Assembly (NCBI RefSeq): GCF_002443255.2
Contig: NW_019211460.1
Location: forward strand, 34,729,498-34,793,497
DNA: 64,000 nucleotides
Direction: 5' to 3'
DNA from: Varroa destructor
Taxonomy: Eukaryota > Arthropoda > Arachnida > Mesostigmata > Varroidae
Shown piece by piece: positions 24,801 to 38,000 of the stretch. A program made the translations under genes and the position numbers. Under the pieces are notes generated by a model. That model saw nothing but the letters and a program-made list of their open reading frames with translations, had not been told where the DNA came from and ran no database searches. Positions within the stretch are counted from its first letter, which is position 1. Each line of letters opens with the position of its first letter.

Positions 24801-27800
24801 CGTTAAGTTTCTGAATAAGCGTGAACTGAACTGGCATAGACTTGATAGGCAAAAACTAGGTTAGGTTGATCACCTGTCTGTATTGACACGACACGGAGAT
24901 ACAATTATCGATGTTTAAATACACTGAATATAAATATACACACATACACATTGTCCACAATGCCCAGACGATCAAGGCTGGCGGGTAAACTGATTCAAAC
25001 ATAGCAAAGTTATTTAGATATGAGATAAACGCTGGAAGTAGTCAACCATCTGAAGATGATTCTACTACTAGAACAACACTCGAAAAATCAACGCGCATAC
25101 TGAAAATACGTTGGTGATAAGCGTATATGAATCTCTAGGACACTGAATTTTCATGTAATCTACTTGTTAATTTTTACAAACGTAATTTTGTTATTAATTT
25201 TTTTATTATTTTGATATTAAGGTAAGGTTGGTAAGAGAGAACGTACGGAATGGACAATCCTAAACCCGATCGCTAAATATCCGGGATATATAAAGTCGCA
25301 TAAAATTTGCACACCCACGAGTTGCTGGTGGGCCCACATAAACAAGAATAAGCTGGTTAAATTCGGGAGAGGTATCAAAGACTTCTCTAACTAACTCACT
25401 TGAATAACTTTATGTAAGTAGGCATAAGGATAACTTTAATGATGAATCTGTTATATGAGTCATTTTACACAAGAATGCAGGGCAATTTGTAAAGTAGCCA
25501 GCATATTTTCCTATAGTAAAAACTGTCAAGATGTATTGCGATAACCAGGTACCTTGAGAAGGCTGCGTAGATTAGATTTCCTCTGGTGGTTCCAGTCGAG
25601 GAACGAGCGTTTAGTCGAGTTAATAAGTAGGTTTGGTCTGGCTTGCAACTCGGGTCTAACTAGGGTGCCGCAGGAATTAGCATTTCGGCACGCTCGTAAC
25701 ACTGTTCCGGCCCAGATTGTATGTGGGCTTTTTTCTTGCCAACGATTTACACCAGTGAACGTTCTTCGTTGACCCAGCTTACGTTGACATCTTTGTTCTG
25801 GGTGGAACCGTCATCGGCTGCTCCTGGTGTACCGTTATTGATACTGCAAATTCTGCGCATAACGAAATGAATCGTTCTCTTGCAACATTCTAGCTGATGG
25901 CTCAACCAATAGTCACAGCTGCGTAGAGTTATTACGAGTTTTTGTGCAACAAACTTAGGTAAATTCGTATTACGAAAACATTCATTCCGCCTTCTACGAG
26001 CCTGTACACAACAGTAATTCGTGTAGGCTTTGCTTTATTCCAGAATTTACAACGAAATCACTGAGATATAGGTTTTCTAAGGCTTGAATATGCACCATAT
26101 GTGGCCTATTTCATTTCTAGAAACATACATTATTGTACGTGGTAAAACTATGTATGCTTTACATACGTTAGTATGTATTTATATAGCAAACATTTATTAG
26201 AAAATAAGACAGGCGTAATTTATAAAGAGACGGTGAGTTCTGTATTGCCAGTCAAAAATTGCGTCGCTGATTTTGCAGAGTGTGACTTGCTTATTCGATA
26301 TTGTTGATGCTCAGTACTCAGAGTCCTCATTCATCATAAATTCATGAATGGAAATGTAGTTTTGGATCAGGTACCGCAACACAAACATTTCATATTTCAG
26401 ATGGTCTACACAACATTCGTGAATAAATAAATAAAGTTTACATTTCAGACAGAGTGACCTCTATATACATCAAGGGGTGAATGAAGATCCAATGGATGTT
26501 CCGAATGCGGTGGATACTTCCGATTCGCTTGTAACGTTTATCTAACCACGCTTCCGGAATTAACTCCGGAATATTTTGGCAGTACAACGATAAAAAAGCT
26601 ACTTTTGCAATTTTAGCCTTAAACGACACTTCAGTATAACAAAAGCAGTGTTACTCTTTGCACGAGGCGATGCTTTAGCTCGGACCAAGCATCCTTGTTT
26701 CACTCATGATGAAGTTTTCCTGAAATTGTGTATTGCGTTGTCCACTTTGAGAAAACTAGTTCAGCTTTGACTAGTGAAAAGTATCTTTGTTCAGTGACGA
26801 ACGGATACATGCTAAGTTACGGTTGGATTATATACCTCACTGATTTTGGTTTTTCATTCGATTGGAATCATTAGTTACTTTATAAGAGAGCATATCGCAG
26901 AGTACCGTGTTTTAATGTTACATTTCGCGTTCGCAAACTAGCAAATAAGAAGATTTTATATTCTTTTCCTTGTGGGAACTGAAACTTCTTAGCACCAACA
27001 TGTTATCCTCGGACAATATCGCTTTTAGAAGATGAATCAAAGCGTAATATCAATCCCAGTTATTTTTATACGATCTTGTTAATTAGCGTATTTAATTTTA
27101 CTGTATTTATTATTTTAATAATGTTGGCACTTCTAGGGTAGAGCATGCTAAGCTTGTATCGCTACGAATTGCACTTGGTTGAAGCGTCTGCGTAGTTTAC
27201 AATACTACAGTATTTTGCCTTTCCGTCGCTGCCGGTCCACCCAGCTGCGATCTTCTGGCGACCTAAACACAAAACTTAACAAACAGAGCGACTGCCACAC
27301 GCACGCATTGCTTTATATGCTCAAAAAAATCTCCCCTAGGGTAACGCCTGTTCTCCGACATTAATGCACCTATATTTGAGGGCCATATGGGGAGATCGGA
27401 AATTGACATATTCATTTTAAACTTGAAAACTAAAAAAATTCGATAGATCAGAATGAACAATCCATTAGGTGAGAGCAGCACTCTAGTACGGCATATACCT
27501 GTCAGAACGGAAAAATGTCTCTGGCGGAGAGCAATTCCGCAAACAAAGGGCGTTAGCCTATCGAAAACTCTGGATTCAATCAAGCTCGGTGTCATGATTA
27601 AGACTCTGTTCTCGTTTCCTCGCAACTTGGACACTGACACTTACATCGAAATTTTGACCGAAGTGCTAAAATTAATCGTAACCTACCCGGCCTCGGTAAA
27701 AACGCCCTTAGTTTAAGAAAAGTGGCTTGGTTGTACTGGATTAGACAAATGATCTGACCAGGCGTCGCCCAGCTATGAGACCGCTGTATAATTTCCCAAA

Positions 27801-28992
27801 AAGCTGGTACACACTAGTACTGGAGTCAATCCTGCAGAAGTACCCTGCAGTGATGCAAACAGGAAAGGAGCCATACAAACGGTTGCTCAAAAAGAGGTTG
27901 ATATTATGGCGTGTTAATTAAACAGTGCTAATAGCGCGCTGCAGAAATATGCGTGAAGCGACGAAAGCTATCCCACGAAGTGTGTCTTTATACGTTGATG
28001 TATGGGATAATTAAAAATACATAGTGTATGAAGCACAGGGATATAATTATTTGTGTTTGGGATGTTGTATTACCTGGAGCAGTTCCAACCGAACAAGGCG
28101 GTAGGACTGACCTTGACCCGCAATGGACGTTTGCAAAGTGCGGCTGACATGTACCCGATAGGACAACATTATTCAATGCCTGCCTATAAACTGAAGTAGT
28201 GCCCTCCTGAGCGTTATTTTTGAGAGAAAAGGTACCCCATACGACACATGTAGCGAGCGATCGCGAAGAAAAACTGCTTCGTGCTACAAGCTTCATGCCA
28301 TGCGTCTGACGAGGTTCTGCAAGCATATTCATGTACCCAGACTGAATAGCATGATTTCCACGCTATACGCTTCCTACAACGGCATGCGGCATGATATCAT
28401 GAGACCATTAAGTTGTGGTGCAGCGGCCGCTAAGCTGCTACCGGTTTTGCTCCATATAGGTAAAACAGTTTCTAGGTACATGACCAATTCCGAATACGTT
28501 GAGAAGTCAAGTCTGATGCTGTTTGGTCTCATGGCCGTTAGCGTGAATGGGAATGCAAGGAATATTTTTCAGTCCTATGAAGCTTTGTGCGGAATTTTCC
28601 CGGCGGCTTCGTAAAATTATGTGCGAAAGCTTCGAAAGCCCGACCGTGAATATTCACAAAAGGAATCTCTATAAAATGCCCAATCGTCCTGAATAGCAGG
28701 TCGAGGTCAGCTTCATCGTAGGGTAAACCTTCAGATGGTAATACCATTATTAGTGTGCAAGATTATAATTCTAAGAGAAACATTTTTTAGCTCGAACAAA
28801 AAACTCCTTTTGCTTTTATCAGGAGTGATTACAGTAACCAAAGGCTGTCACTTTGCGAGAAAGTACTGAAAAACGAATCTCTACGAAGAAGTCTAATATT
28901 GGCCCATGCGAAAATATGGGCCATGCGTATCTAAAAATCGCCCGTAAAATGCATTTACCAGTGTTTGGTTTTGAAGAGTAAGATCAGATGTC

Positions 28993-29043
<51 letters not shown>

Positions 29044-32000
29044 GGAAGGGTATAAAGGGGCCGCCTTCTTCATGATTTTCCAGAGAATAACTCAGCAGAT
29101 GTCGAGTTCATCCTTAAGGTGAAGGGCGCTATGGGCTCACGAAGACAAAGTGATGACGCGCGGTCTGTTTCAACGATTGACACAATGTGTACTGCTACCA
29201 CAGATACCACTGATACGACACTGCAGTTCCAGGACAGTTACGAGGACCTCATGGACATGGTTTGTATATTGCTTGGCTAGAGAACACCTACTTATGTAGA
29301 TAAGTTATACAATGGTATTAACGCACGCAGATACTATAAATATCATTACGTAAGATTATTATTGTATATTGTCTGTTTACTGAGATCTATCGCTCAATGA
29401 CAAGTCCCACCAATCCCGAAACTCTTAATATAGTTTGTAAGTAAGATCAAAGAAAACGCAAGCAAACATGTGAAAAGTTTAAACGCCACCAGAAGGAAGC
29501 TGAGTTTCTAATCATCATTTTTCTTCAAATACGACATGAACTAAAGTTGAATTTAGAAGCCATTATAGTAATTATTAAGTAACAGATCTTTCTAATTATC
29601 TAATTAATGAATGGTTTCTGTTTATAGTTCGTCACTTGAGAACAAAGCTACAGCCATAAACATCTGCATTTGAAACGTATTATTTTAGCTCAATTCTTGA
29701 ATTTGCAATGTAACGAGACAAAAGTTCTGGTTGAACTCATAAGAGAACGGATCGATAAACGGATAATTCACCGATGCGAAATTCTAGAGCAAATAATTAA
29801 ATTAGGTGTCGGCAATCGATACAAACAAGAAAATAACTCATTGAATCTCCGCTAAAATGATTGAAAAATTTCGATTTAAGAATAAAAGATTTAAACCCGC
29901 TTCTGTTCTTGAAGAAAATTTTAAAGGGTATGAATTCTTCGTTGTCTTGGTCATTATCTCCTCAACCAATTACCCTAAGTAAAACTAGCGTCATAGGGTC
30001 CATATAGACCCTTTGACGTCTGCCTCAATAAACTCGTTCTCTAGAGAAAGATCGAAGTGAATATAGCAATCCATAGAACGCCCCTTACCAAACAGTTATT
30101 GTAAAGCGCTTGCTTTAACTGCGCATTAAGCTGATCAGCATTGTACCTTTTAAAGTCGGTTAAAGTATCGAGCATGCCTGATAATTAACTCATCCAACGC
30201 CAAAAGGTGTGCCGTTGAAACAAAGCTTAGATATATACAAATCTCCCCATAAGAGCATCACCAAATCCTATAGTGGGCCAACTTCCTCGCAGACTCACTC
30301 TTATATTCGCAAAATTTCAAATCATACTTTATTTATGTTCTAATTAACAATTTCATAGCATACAATAGATTAACGTAAAACCAATGAAACTTTTTGATTT
30401 CGCACAGCTAGACGTGTTGATAATGAGAACTTTAAATAAATACGGGTGTACAATGGTAATAGCAGAGCCCTGCGCACGCGGCGGTCATTTTCTCCTATTT
30501 CCGTTCACTAATTTTCATTTAGTTTTATAGGCAGGAGTGGTGCAGTGTTTGCTTTTCACTAGCCTGGGCGTGTTATTTCATTATTGTGCAATGTCAGTAT
30601 CTCGTCACGCTTAAATTAAATGATGTGCTTAAACGAACGTACTGCGGCGCCTTAAGTAGGACGTTGAACCAATTCAAATAATAATAATAATGCCTTTTAG
30701 ACCTTAACGAAACGATTATACGAAACGAGTTAGGAACCAGCACATGACGATTCGAGTTCACGAGCCAGCCACCGTTAGTAGAAAGACGTGTCGGTCTCTT
30801 AAAATATTTCTTTTTCTTGGAAACAATCACGCTTGAAGGAAACGCCGCGGATTTTAATGGCATGTGTGAATATGACGGGTATGTTATATTGCTTACTTCT
30901 ACAGCTCTACCCAAGATTTATCTGTAGCTTAATGTTTCGGCTTGAACGGATTTTTAAGTAAACAAAATGTTCAGAGAATTGGCAGAATTCGAAAAAGTAC
31001 GCGGCCTAGCAGGCCGGATCTAAGCCCAAGTTGCTTTCACACCCAATCCAGCTTTTCTCATCGGTAAATCGGTAATTCCGCATAGTGGTCGTGAGACTCA
31101 AAGAGATCCGTCAGATACTTCATTAAGTACGTTTCTTTAATATGGGTCTGAAAATTTCCCAGACATTTAGTGGTCACAGAAGTGGACTGAAATTGGGCTA
31201 GTCTGAACTGTTTCTGAGAGGCTATTTGGGGAAACGTATTTGCTAAGGAAGGCCATATTTATAAAAATTCGCTGGGTTGTTATTATGCTTTCAAGAATCT
31301 CTTCCGTCTCCGAATAGATGCCTCTAAAAGTTCGAGACATTTTGGGTCGATCTGTGTGACTTCTGGAAGGTTCCCTGTTGCAGCAACGTACGCTTTTTCC
31401 TATCTCGTGGGTTGCCAACATATGCACTGTGATTATATATGCTGTGGCGCTCGGAAACAGGCTACCTGTATCTTCAAATTTCATTACACCTAGTACACTA
31501 GCACCAACGAGATGAACCGCTCTAAAGTTGTATCGTAGAAGTATCACATATTGAAGAGATTTTATTAATAGACAGCAACTGAACTCGAATTATCAAGATT
31601 AGAGTAGGCTGGTCCTGAGAGGCCTTTTGCTGCACGGCATTCACTATCATAGCGACTTTACTAGTCCGTAAAATGCAGTAGTAGATTTTTTGCGGCATTG
31701 CCAAATTATCTTCTTCCATTTTACTTCTTTTAGTACGATGTCCCAAAGAACGGTATTCATTGCGCTTGCAAGATCAAACTCAATTGAAAAAGTAGTGTTT
31801 TTCTAACATATACAAAAGTTCTCGCTGCCCCCAGATCCATCTTTAATTGCGTAACTAGGCTTAACATTGTCGCATTTAGGATTCATGTTTTGCTGAGTAC
31901 AAGGGCAACTCTCGCGAGTAACGTAGGGCACAATGCCTTAGGTCTGCGATCCTAAGCAGAAGCCAGCGGCCTAATTATAGTTCGAACTGTTACTTGACGG

Positions 32001-35000
32001 GACGGGCTGGCGTCTACTTTTTCGACCCAGAACCAACTCTGTTTTCATCTATAGGTGAAAAGCGGTCGTCGAATAATAGAGCTCAAGCGATAAAAGCTGC
32101 TCAGCCTTTCGTTTTAGATTATGAGATATAACTAATTTCTACCATCAGTCCGTCAAAGTGATGTAAGGTGTCTAAATTTAAGCATTAAAAAGGCTGACTA
32201 TCTCGTCGGCTCTGAAAAGGCCTAACACTTTTACGCGATTTTTTTCTAGCCACGACGAAGCGACAGATGTGATAACTTCCCATGCTTTTCAAATGCCTTT
32301 TATCAAACAAATGATGTGCCTCTTGGGTGCTCGTTTGTGTTGGCCTCCTGTCGGTGTTATTCCCGGTAGCTCGATTTTTCTATTGGTTTGACTTTCCTTC
32401 ATGAAGGCAGATAGCTGGTACACTGCTGCTCCATTTTTTTATACCATCTGTTTCGGGAATAATCGGGTTTTCATCGTAATGTCTAGTAATTTCAGAGTAT
32501 GACTCGTGCCCTTGTACGTATACAAAACTAACGCCTGTGCCAATCAATCGTTACATCAAAATTATTGTTATTACCTCCATTGTCATTACGGTTTTCATGT
32601 GAGCTTGTTTCATTATAGCAATAAAAAATATGCAAGTACCTGCGCGCATCAGCAAATAGTCGACCAGTGCTTCTTACTACAATCTGACAACTCAAATATT
32701 GCAATGTTCATTGTTCGTTACCTATAATGTAGGTAAATGGGTTGCGAAAACAATTGGAAGCATCGGAACAGAAAGTCAGCCAACTAGAGAAGGAAAAAGT
32801 GGAGCTGATACAGCGTAAGAGTGCACCTTCCGTCGACGACAAGAAATCACTAGACAAGGCTGCTTCTGAACTGTTACAGCTTAGGACAAAGCTTCATAAG
32901 GCCGAAGCTAATACCGAAGAACTAAAGGTAACTAGAATAAGCGTTGAGCCTTAAGTGAAAGATAGTGTCGGTAACGATACTTCTTTCGTCGACTAAAATT
33001 TTGCAGTTTTATTCGATGCATCGATGGATCACGAGAACTAGATATGCGAACTCTGTCATAACACCCCTTTTCGCTATTCATTTCTCTAACAACAGGACGA
33101 TAATAAAGTGCTTGCATTACAAGTCAAAGAACTGGAAGCTGAGTTAGATCAGATAAAAGAAGTCAAAGACTGCTCCAAGGAAGAACTCACACAGCTAAGA
33201 AATAAGCTTTCGCAAGCGGAGGCCCTGTGTGAAGAAATCATGGAAGAAAACGAGCATTTCAAGAAGGAAAATCGTGATCTAGAACAGCAGATCGAAGAAA
33301 TGCACGACAACTTCCGAGAGGATCATAATAACGAATTTCTTGAAGCTAAACGGGATCTCGATGCAGCACAAAAGAATTGCCGGTTAGTGTTGATTAAATT
33401 ATGTTTACTGCACAAATGCAATTATTATTATAAAAAGTTTAGGTACACGCTATGTACATTTTGAAGTTTAAGTTTGGTCTGAGCAGAGACAAATAGTCGA
33501 AACAATCTCCACCATCCATCTTTGAAATGCAGTGTACTTCAATTCAAGATGCGCAAGGCCGAGAAGCGAGTAGAACAGTTAGAATTGGAAAAAAGCCAGC
33601 TGGACGAAACAATTAAGGAACTGGAAAAGACTGCCAGAACGCAAGTCGATAAAACCAAAATGAGAAACTTGGAAGAGGAATTAAGGGTTGCCCAGGAACT
33701 TAATAACAGGCTTACTAAGGAGCAAGCAGAGCGACCTAAAAGCGTGGTAAGTGCAATTCTAAAACCATTGACAGACAAGAGCGTCTAACTTGAGCTGATT
33801 TAAGATACTACTAGGCTAACTTGATTTCGTTTCTATGACCACTTACTTAAAGACTTACTTTATATCTCATTCATGATGTTTGTACATTTTCCTTTTAAAT
33901 TACCAGGGTGGGGACGAGTACGAAAGGTTGAGTCGCGATCTCCTCGATTCAATGGAACGTGAAGCAGACCTCAAAGAGCAGCTGCGATATGCCGAAGAGG
34001 AAAGCCAAAGCTCGCGCAAAAAGCTTGCACAGCTAGAACAAGAAAACGAAGTGCTGATTATGCAGGTACACAAAATGACTAAAGGCGGTGCCTCCACTGG
34101 AGATGCAATAACACCTGAAGAAATGAAGATCCAAATGGAAATACAGGAAAAAGAGATACTTGTTTATAAGAGACGTGCAGAAGACCTTGATCACAAAAAT
34201 GAAGGTAACCTTTTTGATAACTAGCACCGTAAAGCATGCGAATACTAAACGACACGTATCTATAAAATTGAAATGTAGAACATTAAGCTCACTCACAGTT
34301 AGCTGATAAAGTACAATATTTATTCAGCACTCCAAAAAGAAGTCAGAGCTCTCGAAATAAAGTTAATCAACACTTCGACGACGAAGCTCGACCTCTCCAA
34401 GCTTCCTCCTGGATCGGACAAAAGTCCTATAGGTCAGAAGGTAAAGCTACTGGAGATGGAAGCCAAAGAACTTCGTGCAAAGGTTATCGAAAAGGAACGC
34501 GAAGTCGAACGACTCAATGCTGAATTGCAAGTACAAAAACGAAAAGTGTCGAAACAATTGATGGTGCGTAGCCGCTCGCTTGACGGAGACCTTCAGGTAA
34601 GTCGTACATAGAGCCAAGCGACTTTGTAGACGATTTTCTAAGTCAACTCTATTGCATAATACTATGTAGATTGAAGGGAATGTACGTAGATAGTTAGTGT
34701 ACAGCGATGCGCAGCGTAGAGCAGGATTGGGCTTCGAAATTCAAAGGTCTTTATCGATAAGGGCATTGTTTGCAAGTAGCTTAGCACTGAAAGCTTGCAG
34801 GCTTATTGCTGGCTAAGTTGACATGATTCGACATTAACACCACTTAAGTGTAAACGTTCTCGCCAAGTTTTGTCCTCGTGTAGCTAGCACTATTCGTGCG
34901 CGTTTGTGTGTGTTCGTAATTGTTATGCTTCTCGGGGGAATCACCTGCGGTGATGGATTGTGCCTCCATCACGGAATTCGCAGCAGGTCGCTCCACAAGT

Positions 35001-38000
35001 GGACCTGAAAAGGAAACTCCAGGTTGTGGAAGAGGAGGCTGCTATACTAAAGCGGAAGATATCCGACTTGGAGGAAGAAACTGAACGGCTTAGTGAAGAG
35101 AACAAACGTCTTCATACAAGGGCTTCCCGGAGGCCAACACCCAGTCCCGCTGACCAATTACTGGCCGAAAACGGAGATCTCAAATTGAAAGTAGAAGAGC
35201 TAGAAAAGAAATTAGCCGGGGCCAACAGAACCCTTGACACCGTAAACGCCAGATCTACAGAGGGAAGGCCGCCGAGCGGCTCAGATAAGGAAGAGCTTAA
35301 CGGTGAGCAAGGATATTAGTTAGAAACGACTTATCAAACGTCTTCCCTATTTCAGCATACTCAACTTACTACTTGCTACGTTGTTTATGCGTAATTTATC
35401 TGGACAATTATTGTAGTTCCCCCCCTAAAGTAGCGTACCTTCTAGCAATTTCACGATCACAGTAAAACTCATATGATAACGATACCTGCTCCAATCTTAG
35501 CTCAGTTAAACGAAGAAACAATTGCACAAGCTGAAGGCGTTAATTTCAGGGTTGCGGAAAACGTTGCGATCGAAAGACGAGCAGATAAAATCGTTGGAGG
35601 AAAAGATTAAACAGCTGAGCAACGAGTTTGCACGAATCAATAAGGAAAACAAGAAACTGATAGAAAATATGGGCTATCAGAGAAGGCCACCGAGGATTAT
35701 TAAAGATACTGCCACCATCCGAGAACTCCGTGAAATCATAAAGGACCTGGAGGATGAAATCGGCGATCTCCAAATAAGCCTCAGAAGTACTGAGGTATAA
35801 AATGACCTTCTTCGACGCTTTGATGTTTTTTGCCGATATAAAATCTCTCAACAGATCCGATAACTATAAAAAAATTAAAAGCATAATAAAAATCGTATAG
35901 CCTTATATATGATAAAATTGTCTTTTAAAAGTAAAATCAAATGTATTTCAACACCACACTTAGTCGATCCTGTATAGATCCTCTGATCTGTATTTTCTGT
36001 TTGCAGATAACGCAAGATGGAAAAATAGCAGATCTTCAAAAAGAACGCAATCGTCTTCGCGAAGATCTTTGTACTATGGAAGCTCGGTTGAAAAATGGCG
36101 GTGGCAGTTCTGGCAGCAGCTCAGCGAATGACGAAAAGCTACGCGTACTCACACAACAGTTAGATACATTGAACCACACTGTTAAACAAGCTCAAGTAAA
36201 ACTGAAAGAAGCACAATCTGAGCTTACTTCTAAGACAAAGGCCATTGAGAGTTCGCATCTACTTAATAAAAAGCTCGATAAAGAAGTTCAACAGCTAAAA
36301 GATGAGGTACGTCTTGAACAATATATGGTCTGGCGTTTATGTGTAGCTGTATTTTTTGTAATTTTTGTATTTTGCACATTTATAATGTGTTTTCCTCGTC
36401 TTTTTTATGTTCATAAAATAAAAATTGTTTTTAATGAAATGTTGAACTTTTTTTTCCTTATGAGGCACTCTAAAGCGAACTTATTATGCTCCAACATTTT
36501 TTGCCTATAATATAACTCTTTGACAGCTGGACGTTGCAAGAAGTTCGAGACCGGGCGGCGATCGCGATAAAGAGAGGCGAATTCGTGAGGAGTATGAGAG
36601 AAAAATAGAACGGGCGGCAGCGGAAGCTAAAAAGGTGCTGTCCGAGGAACTTGAAAATCTCCGAAAAAAACTGCAGATGACTCAACAACAATGTGATAAA
36701 CGCGAGGATGAAGTAAAACGTGAAACTGAAAAGATTCGAACGATGAATCAGCAGTTCCGCAAGGAGAAGGACGACTGGAACACGAAGATCACCGATCTTG
36801 AAGAGAAACTCAGGTTTGTACTGTTATGACGCGTGTGAGAAAGGTATTCGCGCAATTTTCCGCATTTATATACAAACACTAAAGCTGTAACCTTGAACCT
36901 TTGTTGCCCTTTTTTCTCACGCAGGTCCGAGTGCCGTCGTCGTGAACGTCTTGAAAGGGACCATGAAAATGAGCTTAAAGCAAAGGCTGAAGAGCTCGTA
37001 AGCATTCAGAACAAAATATTCTCTATGGAACGGGACTATCGCCGCTTACAAGGCCGCTTCGACGATGAAGAGCATTTTCACAATCAACAGCTGAAGCAGC
37101 TTGAAAAAGATTTATCAAAGAAGCAGGTCAGTGACAATTCGTTTTGCTGGCACCTTTTTTCAGAAGGCACAACTGAGTTAAAGAGTAAATGATTTCGGTA
37201 TAATAATTACAATAGCACAGCATTTATTTTGCCGCTTGTAGAGTACAGGTATGCATATGATAAAAGTCATCTGGTGATTACCAGTGCAGTATAATTCCAA
37301 TCCAATTTTTTTGCTAACTCCACAAGACTAACACTCATGCTATTTTATTAACGCTGTATGCTATACAATGTGTTTCGGGTTTTTGTATTAGCAAGAATTG
37401 GAGGACGCAGTCAATAAGTATGAGGTTCTTGAGGAAGAACACATCAGCGTGCGAATGAGACTTCAAGAGGACAAGGATCGTGCTGAAAGTATTGCCAAAC
37501 AAAGCCGCCACGATTACGAGCGCGTCAATATGGAGCTGTCGACGTTGCGCGAAAGTATCCAAAGTCGGCATGAGGCGTACACCAACGAAAAACTCGAGTT
37601 TCAAAACTACATACATGAAGTCGAAGGTAAGGTGAAACGACTACAAGAAAGCGAGGTTGAAAAACAGAGGTTGCGGCAAACTTTAAAGGAGTGCGAGGCA
37701 CAGATTGATGACTATAAACGTAGCGAGCGAGCTCACAAGGAAGAGAAGGAGCGTCTAAAGACACGCGTGAGTCCCCAATCGTAATTATAGCACTTTTATC
37801 GATTGTTCTGGATATATACGTGAAATTTTGTGAATTTTTTCTTAATTTCTTTACTTAATCTCTATGGACAGTTCTCAGTATCAATAATACCCTGCAATAG
37901 CCCTGTGCACATACACAGATTATGTGTAATAAATGTCTTCAAATGAAAAACCGTCATGTGATTTAACTACATGTGTTTTCTGATTTAGAACGATGAATTA

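Larger units (their letters stand above)
22089..29083 (+). other. 7-kb first intron of the coiled-coil gene
   Basis: Donor ACAG|GTTGGT at 22089, acceptor TTTTCCAG at 29083. The phase fits: a G carried from exon 1 joins AG to make GAG. It contains TA runs at 23284-23302, 24725-24750 and 28995-29040, and scattered coding-like debris at 27.4-28.75 kb. No extra exon of this gene was recognised, though alternative first exons would be easy to miss. Confidence 0.6.

Noticed and set aside
25554..25772. Arg/Leu-rich 72-codon frame in intron 1 as an exon
   Set aside because: Starts with a non-ATG codon, has no motif, and would break the phase match between exons 1 and 2.
28995..29040. AT repeat as a CRISPR or satellite array
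   Set aside because: A simple dinucleotide microsatellite without spacers or longer units.
35498..35549. Earlier acceptor for coiled-coil exon 9 (after CAATCTTAG)
   Set aside because: In the required phase it runs into stops. The acceptor at 35549 (TTAATTTCAG) keeps frame and gives continuous heptads.
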